A DNA stretch of 64,000 nt from Diadema setosum (lineage: Eukaryota; Echinodermata; Echinoidea; Diadematoida; Diadematidae), in contig CM067072.1 of assembly GCA_033980235.1 (NCBI GenBank), positions 27,310,192 through 27,374,191 of the forward strand, read 5' to 3'. Below the pieces are notes generated by a model, which saw only the letters and a program-made list of their open reading frames with translations, searched no databases and was not told the DNA's origin. Numbering within the stretch: the stretch's first letter is position 1; every line of letters begins with the position of its first letter. Shown here piece by piece: positions 36,341-48,300 of the stretch. The translations under genes were made by a program, and so were the position numbers.

Positions 36341-39300
36341 GTAAGTACTATGTGAATTTCACAATGTTTTCAGTGTGATGGAAGCTCCCGTTAGACTGGA
36401 AGAAAACAGAATGCAGTACACTCACAGGAATATGCATATGTGGGACTACGCATTAGTCACAGGCTTCCAAATTCTGGCAAATATGGATCCATGATGTGTA
36501 AACTACATGTACAACATGCATTTGTGTTTAAAATCCATACATTTGTACAGTACATGGTAACCTTATAGATCACCATATGTTCTGTTCTGTTGATGGAGTA
36601 AGTTTTCTAGGAATCATTATTCTCATTCCTGTGTAATCATTTTTTTTTTCTTTTTTAATACAAAAATTGACCATGTCTGTACGATTGATGGCTGCCATGC
36701 AGACTTCTGGCAGTTTTACCAGGGGTGTAATTTATAATCAGCAATTGTCGCTTGTAATTGTAGCCTAATGCTGTCTACTGTGGCGATGTCAGAAATTCAT
36801 ATACCGGTACTCAATGCTGATTGGCAGTTGCTATGGTGATCGCAGTTGTCGCAGTCAGTCTGAAGTGGGATTTGACCTCTGTGGCTGTACAGGGTCTTTC
36901 TTCCACTGGGTGGGATATTGGAGTGTACCATGTACTTGCATGGGAACCATTGGATGCAGCAATTCTCTAAATGAAATCATACCCAAAGAAATCTGATCAA
37001 GAGATTGAGGGGGGGGGGGGGGGTGGGGTGGGGTGGGTCTCTCCAGGAGGTCAACAAAATGCGACAGGTGAACAGAAGATACTCTCATACTCTTATGAAG
37101 AATGTGAAATTTGATTGAAATATTTAGAGGGGGGGGGGAGGGAGGGGTGTATCACCCGTAAATGTAATATCGGAGGTTAGGTGGTTGGTGCCAGACCTGG
37201 ATGTGAGCTGAACATAATTGGAAGGAACATGATAGGCTGATGATCTTGTGAGCATGCAAAGCAAAGTGTGATTGAAATATTGGTGCAAAGGTTTGGGGGA
37301 ATGGGATGGATGGCAGCTCACATGCTATTGGGAATCAAGTGAACGTACTGGGTGAGAAATATGATGGTTGGGGTAATCTCTGTATCCAAAGAGTGCAATC
37401 TGATTTAAAAGCTGAAACTTGGTTGAATGTCTGTATGGTGGGTGGTAGATGATGGAGGGGAAGGAAGTGTTGGGGGGGGGGGGAGGCTGGAGAAGGGCAA
37501 GCTTGGTACTAGAAGTTCATTGAACATGACAGGGGTGGATGAGGTGCCGGGATGATCCTAACAGTGTAGAGTGAAATCTGATCAACATACATGGGAGGCT
37601 TGTGGGGTATGGAAAGGAGGACAGGAGTATTAAGCTGGAGGTGCTGGAAGTCAGTGGAAGATGATTCAGTGGAAGAAGTTACTGTACTAAAGAGCAACGA
37701 GTGACATTTGATCAATATGAAAGTGTGGGGGGGGGGGGGGTTGAGGGAGGCAAGGATGGTCCTGAAAGTTAAATGAATGTGACAGGTGAAACTGAGATAC
37801 TGTGAAGATCTAATGGACCAAAAGTGAAATCTAATTGAAATATTGGGCTGGGGAGGGGTTGAAGGAGGTGGGGTTCAGGAGATGGGTGCGGGCAGTTGAC
37901 TGAGCAGAACAGGTGAGAATGAGATATTGTGATGATTTTATGAGCCAGAGGTGAAATCTGATCGAAATATTTATCGGGGATGGGGATAGGGGATGGAGAG
38001 GTGGCATCAGGTCTGGCAGTCAGCTGAACATTACAGGAGAGCAGGAGATCTGTTGATGATCGTTAAGAGCGAGGGAAGGCCTCCCAAGGGGGGCAGAAAA
38101 ACGTGAGAAGATGGGGCCATTCAGGTGAAAATGATACCTCATCCATACCATAGCTGCATCCATATCATAGCCGCATCCATATCATAGCCGAGTGGATGAA
38201 GGTGTTGCTGGGGTTTGGCTGGAAGAGTAGTTGATGGGCAGCAAGAGAGGAACCTTTGAAGTAAAATGGAATGTCCCTTTTTACAGTCTTCATCCACTTC
38301 ACTCCATCTTTTGGTTCTGTCATAACTCCTTCTCTCTATCTCTCCCTCACCATCCCCTTCTCCCTCTTTCTTCCAACCGCACAAAATGCATTAAAGAGGG
38401 CACAAATGGGGCTACTCTCGTAATTGAGGTGGAGGGGCGAGCAAGAGTGAAATTCCGGACTGTGAGAGAGGAAGTTGGGATGCACAGAAGGGTTCACTTT
38501 ACATCTCATAGAGCATCTCCCCAACCACTCCTTCCATTCTACCCCATTTCCCTTTTCCTTGCACCTGTCTGCTCCTTATTGTGCCTTGTACGCTATCATT
38601 ACCTACGTCATTCAGGACATATAATTGGTTAGGGAACATTATAGTAGCTATGGTCAATGCAAAACATGCTTTCCCACTCATGAAACTGTGTCAAGACTGC
38701 CAATGCCATCTTCTTTTTTGTGTGTCTATCAATATATTGATTTGTGTACTTATTTATTTCAGTTATCTTTTATTAAAAGTATTTATCTATTTTAGTTCAC
38801 TCCTTTTTATTTCTTTTCATTCATTCATTCATTCATTCATTCATTCATTCATTCATTCATTCATTCATTCACTCATTCATTCATTCATTTGTATGATTAT
38901 GCTTGTATTATTACCTATTCATTTATTTGGGCATTTATTTGTATTTGTTCATTTATTAATTTCTCTCTCTCCATTTTAGTATGCTTTTGATTTTGTATCT
39001 GTTCATGCTATTATGAAAATGTGTAGATGTGGATAATATCCTCATGTTAAATTTGAAGACTGCTGTATGCGAGAAACGCACAGGATCTGACTTCTTTCAT
39101 GCTCTCCATCATGCAAACCCTCAAAGATTATCAAATGCACTTCAGCATTTCGTAGCCCTCTCATGCTGCAGAAATGCAAAACATTTCCCTCAGATTAAAA
39201 ATGAGAATTGGAGCCTTGTTATAGGGAACTGTGGATTTCCTTTGCATTCTCAATTATGCAGCTCATTATCCCAATGTCTGTGGCCGTAATGGATGAAGGA

Positions 39301-42300
39301 GAGGGTACATTAACGGCGGATTAAAGATCATTGAAGCCATCTGTCACTGCTTTCAACTGTGTGGACTTCTGACTATAAATGTCAGCCGAAGTAGAAAGTA
39401 ATTTGGCAAAGGAAATTTTGAACATTAACTTCTTTGGAGAAGGGGGGAGGGGAGTAGGGTAGGGGAGAGGAATGGAACTGGGGTCCAAGGATCATTGACT
39501 GGAAAAAGGAAACGGGTGTGTACAATGTAGGGCGGAAGGAAGTGCCCTATAGTGTGGTGTGGTGGAAGGAAAAGGGCAGGATGAGGGGGATGGAGTGATG
39601 CTGCCTACACAGGAGTAGGGATGGCATCTCAGATGATTTCCTCCACTAGCCTTGCTTCCAGGCTGTGATGTCACTGCTCCTCACTGTGATTGTCTTTACG
39701 ACTAAGCCTACAAAGAACTTGTCAATCCAGTCCTGGGCTAGAGCACCTCTTTATACTCAGTATTAAAGGGAAGATAAACCTCAAGAACAATGTGGATTGA
39801 GTGAAAGCAGCAACATTAGTAGAACACATCAGTGAAAGTTTGAAGAAAATCGGACAATCGATGCAAAAGTTATGAATTTTTAAAGTTTTGATGTTGGAAC
39901 CGCTGGATGAGGAGACTACTAGAGGTTATGACGTATGAGTGGACTACAATATCATGAAAATATAAAGAAAATACTACAAAAATCCATTTTTCATGAAAAT
40001 TACAAATTCCATCAACTTGATATTGACATATGTTTAGGGTAGCAATTATTCCCCCTGCTTTCTGAAAGCGGTTGGTCCACTGCTCTTTCATAATTCTAGA
40101 AAAGTGAATTTTTGTTGAATATCCTTTATATTTTCTTTGTATTGTTGTCCACTCATACGTCATATCCTCTAGTAGTCTCCTCATCCAGCGGTTCCAACAC
40201 CAAAACTTTAAAAATTCATAACTTTTGCATCGATTGTCCGATTTTTCTCAAACTTTCACTGATGTGTTCTACTAATGTTGCTGCTTTCACTCAATCCACA
40301 TTGCTCTTTGGGTTTACCTTCCCTTTAAGCAAAGAATGCATTTTTCAGAGAAATAGGCTGTGTTTATTGTGTAGAGTGCTTGACTGTACGCAAAATTCCA
40401 TGTAGTCCTGATAATGTGGATTTACTGACCAATGGAAACAGCTACAGTGTAATCTAGGATCATTAATACCAGTAGTGGTAGAAAATACTCATACTACTAT
40501 ATTTCTCTTCTTCTAGAGAGTAAAATCTTGCTCTTTTTAAAGTTGTCTCTGTCTTTTTTTGATATCAAACTATATTTTGCTCTCTTATACTTGATGCAAT
40601 GTTCATTTAAATCTGGTAAGCATTCACATTGGTCTTGAGTAAAGTCTAAGTCCTTCCTCAGTACATTTGCACTCATACCCTGGGGCTGGACATATTGCTC
40701 TGTCTCAGCTGCTGTTGCTGTAAAGGGTAGTTGAAAATAACATCCCTAAGCTGGGATGCTGCCATGGCTCTCCCATTGTCAATCACGGTAGCAACTGTCC
40801 AAAGACAGTTGTGTTCATTGAGCCTGGTACCCATGCAAAGAGGTACATTACGGGGTCCCTGAGGTGCCCCATAAAACTTGGCCGGTCAGACAGGCAGGCA
40901 TGTTTCCCCAGTGTCCCCCTGCCATTCCATCCACTGGCTGATCATCCCATAAATCCCTCAGTTTGGATTCTAGTCACAGAGTATCATGAATCAAGGAAGA
41001 GTTTCTTTGATGATCTCATCATTAGCTGATGAGAGAAAATGGTTAGAGGTGGAGAGGATGTCTGAGGGGGTAAGGGTGGATGGGCGGGAGTGGGTTAATG
41101 CTGGGGTAAAGGGTGGGGGGCGGATTTTTACACCCCTTCTGATTCCCCCCTCCACTTGAGGTGAGTTCTTCCTTCGGGAGTGGGTTAGTGCTAGGATAAA
41201 GGGTGAGGGGCGGATTTTTAAACCCCTTCTGATTCCCCCCTCCACTTCTGGTGAGTTCTTCCTGGTGCACCCTAACCCCCCTCCCGCTCAGGCAGCTATA
41301 CAATCAGTTGCGCCCCACTTCACTTCCACATTCAGCCCGTGGGATGCGATCCCGCTTCTCTGTTATCACTTGCATCCATTTGCATTAGCACATGTCAGTG
41401 GCTGACATTGAGTTGTGTGTGTATGTCAGTGCCAAGTTACATTTGGGGAGGAGAGAGATAGGGAGAAAGAGAGGGAGAGACAGAATTTCACAGAAAGGAG
41501 CGACAAAATCTTGAGGAGGACTCTTATTCGGGGAGGGGGGGGGGGTCGAAAGAAGGGGAGGGGCAAGGAGAGAGAGGAGGATAATTTTAGGGGGAAGAGT
41601 AGGATCTTATTAGAAAGCTATCTCAGAAGTATGAAATGGAGAGAGAGGGTGAGATGGAGGTTAAAACTAGAAAGTTTGAAGAAGAGCTTGAAACACTGAG
41701 TGGGAAGAAAACCAAAATGATGCTGGAATAAAGTGAGAGAAAAGCAATAGAAGAGGAGGGAGAACAGGAAGAAGTAGAAGAAGAAAGAAAGAAAAAAGAA
41801 AGAAACCAGGAACAAGAAAAAGAAAAGAAGAGGAAAAAGGAAAGGGGGGAGATGAAGAAGAAGAAGAGGAGGAGGAAGGAGAAGAAGAAGAAGGAAGAAC
41901 TAAAAGAAAAGAAGAGGAAGAAAAAGGAAAAGAAGAAGCTGAAAAAGAAGGAAGAAGAATGTGTTTTTATTTGCTACATGTTTTTACCAAAACCTTATGG
42001 AAACCTGACAATTTGAAATTTTGCAAGTTTCACCCTGCTCTCTACTTACAGATTTAGAAAGAAAATATTGTGAGGTTCTCAGCAGGAATCATACATGTAT
42101 GTTTAATCTGAAGTCTGTCTCTGTACCAAAATGATTATTCTGCCAAAATGAATGTATTGCATTGCAAGAATGTAAATCTATCTACAGAGATTGAGAGTGC
42201 TTCAATATTACGTGCAATATGAATATCATTGATTCGTGTTAATCTATATGCATGAAGGTGACTACGAATATGTAACTTTATGGTGCTTTGCTTTCTTTGT

Positions 42301-45300
42301 TTGTCTTTTGTTGACACCAATCATTACTACATCTTTGAGGTTGATATGTACTTGTAGTTTTGCCTACAGTTTATGAGCCAAAGAAAACTGTCCCATTTTT
42401 CCTCTTTGTAACCTGTCTGGGTCTAATTCACAATTCATATTCTACTGTATCATGTCATTTTTTCTGACTCTCTATGTGCCTCTTTTTTTCTGACTGTTAC
42501 AGATAGCATCCAAAGTCCGGGCCAAGTTGCGGAAATTCCAGAACGTCCTTAACACGAACCGACGAACAGTGGAATCATTGTACCGCCAGCACCGCTCGAC
42601 TCCTATCTCAAACAGTGTGGACTGCTGTACGCTGGCCAGAACCAAGCACAGGTGAGTTTTAGGCTAATATCATCCCTACTTCCTTATAAAAATGTTATAC
42701 CAAAAAAAGCAAAAAAAATAATACACCCCCCCCCCCCCCGGAAAAAAAAAAAAAAATCCCTTGATGAAAGCAGTTTGCAAAATGCATGCGAGCCAACACA
42801 TTGTAAGCCCGACCACATAGACCCTCCATACACTGGCTCACTGAATGTTTTGTGTGGAGAGTATCAGCTAAGCACATTTCGCCCTACAAAACCAAACACA
42901 AGCACAAGCAATACAATGTACCTGCAATGGAAACGTGATTACATAGTGTGAACATTACACATCTGAGCAAATGTTGCATTCTACTTTAATGTGTGATTAT
43001 AATGAGGAAAGCCACATTTATTCTGAATGTTAGATGTAGAATTGTGAGATACCAAGACATAAAGAGAGGATGGAGGACATAGGATGGATTTTAACAAAAT
43101 ATTTCAACACCATTTTGTTTCCATAAGGTACAGCACATCATGAATATTGTATTAATGATAAAATTTGCTAGTTTTAGATGAGAATGAATGGAAATTATGA
43201 GGTAAGGTGTGTTGCTGCAAGTTTTTAATTCCATTCCGTGATTATCCAACAAATATCCTACTCTGACAAGTATGAATTCAAAATTTCAAAGTGTCCGTGG
43301 CTGCTTTGGAAGCTTTATGCAGATAAGGACCCTAAAAACAGAAGAGTAGCATAGTGCCAAGTGAATGCCTCATCAAATTCATAAATATTTTGATTTGCCA
43401 CAGTCATTGATGCTGAGTTGGTTGAGGTCGTTGAATGGTACAGGTTCATACAGGTTCAAACTTAATGTTTGCGTTGTTTCGTTTACATCCAGATACGACT
43501 CATTATTCGGCACAAATATCTCGCGAGACACATCATGTGAGATCTCTTCCCTGTCGACTCCCCCCAGTGCCTTCATACCAACAAAAAATATCACGCAAGG
43601 TAAGATTTCGCTCCGCGTCGTCCAAATAAGAATTCTGCGATGCTGTCAAAACTGATTGAGTGATGTCTATATTCATTTTTATGTGTAGATCTTTGTGCAT
43701 TCTTTGTGTTGTGAAGATATTTCAAACAGAGAATTGATCCACGTAATTGTATGGGTCAAAAGTTTGAACATATCAAGTGTCCGGTCGAACAAAGACTGTT
43801 TTGTCTGTGTAAAGTATGATGGAGTCACATCGTACATGTACTCCTTTGTTTCATCCGCCAAAGAAAGAATGAATATGGGGTTGTAACCTCCGATGATTGG
43901 AATATGAATACTTCAAAGCGCAAGGAATATTTCAGTGCTATCATGGGAAATGTTTTTCTCGTTTGGTCTCTGTGGTGAATAGGGAAATTGATTGAAGGGA
44001 TTAATTTTTAGGGGAGGTTATTGGACAGGCAAACAAAAATGAGAAATAAAGTGAAGAGGGTTTTTTATTGCGATATAAAGGAGGCTATGAAACAATTCCA
44101 GTTGTATCATCAATTTGCAAAATTGAGAGTTGGATCCAAGGTTTTTCCCCTGCAGGGAATGGAAATTTATTTTTGTGTTTTGAACATCAGCCGCTGCATC
44201 GCTAAAGAAAGAATGTCTCGGGATGTGCTTGGGTTCAACACCTTGCTATTCTGAAAGAGACCACCCCGAAACTGCTGAGTAGTTTTTCTATTGTTTCTTC
44301 TACTCTTCATAGACATCATATAAACATGTACAGGTCTGTAGAGATAAGGTTTTGACAAAAGTTGCTCCAGGTCAAATCTTGGTACTGAAACAACTATAAT
44401 GATATATGTTTTGTTTTGTTTTTGTTTTTTTCACGAATGAAAAATCAACCTTTCAAGGTCATGTATGTTCCACTTGCTTGTTTTTGTGTTTGTTTGTATG
44501 TATTTTTTTTTTAAATTACATCATTGTGAGTGTGTTCTTGTGCTTTACTTAGGTTTTTCTCCTGGCTAGTCTTATCATATCACAGAGTACATGGGAGCTT
44601 GATCTTACAGCATAATCAGTCATTTGCAACAAGTCTTGGGTGTTAAATTTTTCTTGAAACATGCTTCGTTGTCCCAAAGGGTCTATGATGCTTATAAAGC
44701 TGTGAAGGAGTAAAACTCAACACAGAAGCAGGGTTTGTTACTCATGCTTTGAAACGGGGTGACTGGTTAAGGTTTCAAGGTAAAGAATCTCACCCTTGGT
44801 GCAACGTCCAGAACATGAACCGTGACAGTTTGATGTCCTCCTGGCAATCAACTGATAAAACACTGCAGAGGGTAGGATGAGGAGGATGTACGGTGCAGGT
44901 TGGATGCGGGGAGGACTTTTGGGGTGTCCGGTTCCGGGTAGGCATCAGCCCGTAGCCATCTCCTGTCAGCTTTACATGGCCATCTTCTGGCTGCTGTCGT
45001 ATCTCTCTAAAGGAGGCTTGCCTCCGCCTGCAGTTTTCTCCATCGAGATAAACTTGACATTTCCCTCTGCTGTAATGAATAATTCATGAGAGGCCTTGGT
45101 GGGTTAGGTTGCTGTTGTGTTTTGTTTATTTTTGGTTTTGTTTTAATCTCTGTCTGTCTATCTGTCTCTTTCTCTTCCTGTGTCTTCCTGTCTCTTTCTC
45201 TCTCTCTCTCTCACTGCATTCCATTCCAATCAGAGCCATCTTGCTCATATGATGTTCTGATGTAGGAAATGTATGGACGATGATTCTATAGTCATCCAGT

Positions 45301-48300
45301 GTGACACTTTTAAACATGCAGATGATGAATCACATCCTTTTTGTCCAGTTTAACATACCTCTGTAGTATCAATATCTTGGGAATCTAACAGCTTTTTGAT
45401 GTCATCATTTAAAATTGTTTGAAATTTGACATTTGGATGTCATCATTTGAAATTATTAATTTTGACTAGTATACATCTAGGTTATATGACAGTTATTAAA
45501 CTTGAGTGTCCACAATGTCTTAATACTAAGAGTGTCTGTGTGTAAATGTATTGGTGTGTGTTCTCCATTAAATTGTATTGACAGTTAGATAAAAAAGGCC
45601 TTGTGTGTGTGTGTGTGTGTGTGTGTGCTTGCATCAGTTGCATGTGTGTGCCTTCAGGTACCCCCCCCCCACACACACACACAACTAAAAACAAACAGCA
45701 TGCAAAATATGCCACTGTACATTTGTATACATTCTATATAATGCCTGTTTATAATACAACTGTACATGCCCATGAATGGGAGCAAGCCATACATACAGTA
45801 CAAGCTGAGTACAAGATATATCTAGGTATTTTCCAAAAGATAGATATAGTTGTGTGTGATATGTGTCTTTGTCTGTGTGAGTACATAGGTCCTACTGTAT
45901 ACAGAGAGAGTGACATTGTCATGTCATCACATCACATCCATGTTTAGTCAGAACGCTTCATGCAGTGTGAGCATGTCCATGACATTCAAGCCGCCTTCGA
46001 TTGCATCGAGGCGTATGATTGGCTGTTAGGAAGCCGAGGCTCCTGTTTTGCATGTTTGGAGAAAACTGAGCCACTGTGGGGTGGTGCTAGAGTCAAGTAC
46101 TTTGCTGAGGTCTTGGTTTGTCTTTACCTGTGAGGGAAACATTCCAAGATCCTTGGAAGAGCATGTCTTTAACCCTGAGGTATGTGTGAGAAAATACACT
46201 TCACTTCTGCCACTCACAGTCAAGTGCAGACTGACATAATACGAGGAAATTTATTTGGACAAACTTCCCTCCGAATGTGCGGGAATGATCTCAATACCCT
46301 CGTTCAAATTGATTGGATGCTCGAAAGAAGATCCATATATATTTTCTGGGACGGTGCTGAGAGTCTATTTCTGTCAGGGGGATAGGAGGGGCATTTTAAC
46401 TTTCAATGGGCCGTGTGTAGGTCATGAAGAACCTGCAGTGATGTTTATTGCAGGAGTATTGGTTTGCATGTGCCAGCATGCTACGAATGATTGGGAGGGG
46501 AAATGAAGCCAAACAAATGTGCAAATTTGTATACCGACAGTTCCTGGCAAACTTTAGACACGTTACGAAAGCATGACAGGTTGACTGGAGTAGTGTGGTG
46601 CCTCTTTGCCCTACCCAAGGCAGATGCATGTGTCAAACTTGAAGCTTCAAGCTACTGTATGCTAATTGTCAGCACGTTTTCTGCTTCATTGTGTTTTATA
46701 GATGCTGAATGAGGGACAGGTAATATTAGCAATCTAACTGCCATTAAAGTTGTTATTTTGCAAGAGTAGAAAGCAAATGACATTTGTTTTGCTGACTTCA
46801 GCTTTTCATGGGGTTACATATACGTTGCAGTGAGTTAGTTCAGTCGGTAGCACGTCTGCCTCACGATCCAAAGGACCCTGGTTTGATTCCAGAGTCCCAC
46901 TAAGAAATGTTGTGTGTAATCATACTGTCCCCTCTAGTAAGAGGCAAAACACTCTGTCTTTCGGATAGGACAGAGAGATCCTGTGCGTGAGAGAGTCACA
47001 ACTCATGCACGTAAAAGATCCTGCTTCATTCATTCATCGCAAAGAGCAGGGTGTTTAACCCAGAGAAGTGGTCCCACCTTTACATCCAACTGGACTGCAT
47101 GGAAGACCAGCTGGTGTAGCCGAATATGGACTATCCAGCCATCTTCTTAGATGGAAATGAAGCAAACAAACAATACTTCCAAACTGGACTCTACATGTAC
47201 CTTCACATTTCCCTGCTTTGCAAGGGGCAACTAAAACCTACTGTCAGGCTAATACGAAAAGCATGAATGAGCACTTGCTGATGAAAGTATATGACCCTCA
47301 TCTAGATTTATAAATGCTCATTTGGGCAAGTGCAAGAAATGACGTGTAGAGATCTCTGTGGAACTTGGGCATGTTGCATACGAAAGGTACATGTGATATC
47401 AAACATGAAAATAGAGTGTAACTCATTTTCAGCCAGTCAGAAGTGTTTCCAAGAACTGTGTTTGGCTTCATGTTTGCACATATATCAAACATAACTTTTA
47501 AATATGTAACAAGCCCCTGGAAATAGAATGTGTGAAGCTGGTATGGCCTTTCTGTGTGTTTCTTTCGGTTGTTGTTTTTTGTTCCATGCATGGTATCCTT
47601 TGGATATGAGGTGAATCAGTTGCCATACTCAAAGATCAATGTAATGGGTATTACAATTTTAATTTATGTGCACTTTAGTCTTATACATTGTATGTATGTC
47701 ATTATTAAACCTTCTGGGAAGAAAAGGAAGAAGAAGAAGTGTCAGAATTGATGAATTTGTCATGTAATATGATTTGACTTACATGTGATAAATGACCCAG
47801 CTGGTATTATTTACGAATGGATGAATTGCACTTCTGTGTACACACTCTACATATCTAATGGTAATCAACTTTTTCTTTTTTTTAATCTTTTTTTTTTAAA
47901 GAATGCCCTATAATTAGATCCATTTATCCTGAAGTACAAGCTGTATAGGGCATATCAACAAATAAATGTCAATTATTCAAAAGAGGATTATAATTCCATA
48001 CAGACAGTACAAGTCATCAGATCAATGCTTTATTTTCCACCAGGTAACTTCCCTGTAGGCTCATCTTTTATATTTGAATTTTCCTGGCTAAAATAGCATA
48101 GATGACATTTATGTGACAGTTTTGACTACCCCTCGTCTTCTGCTTTCTGGACTTGTGAATTAAAAGACTGGAATCGAATTTATATGGCAGCACGCTACTG
48201 ATAAATCACATACGTCAACATGCCACAGATTTATAAAAGACTGTCATTGTACGACCAAAGGACTACTGTGAATAACCCAAATTGTGAGAGAAAAGTAGTG

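Larger units (their letters stand above)
36341..42502 (+). other. CACHD1 intron between exons a and b
   Basis: 6.2 kb GT-AG intron. Holds the G-rich tandem array, a 17-bp triple repeat, an ATTC microsatellite, a family B MITE, a 90-bp duplication and a polypurine tract, all listed separately. No additional exon recognised. Confidence 0.85.

Noticed and set aside
39870..40405. Overlapping open frames on both strands of about 100 codons
   Set aside because: They are the two arms of foldback MITE family B read in both directions.
43365..43655. Whole 96-codon open frame as a separate gene
   Set aside because: Only 43493-43599 aligns with CACHD1 and is bounded by consensus splice sites; the rest is intron.
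46830..46900. tRNA gene
   Set aside because: A and B boxes are present, but the clover-leaf is degenerate and a SINE body and tail follow directly.
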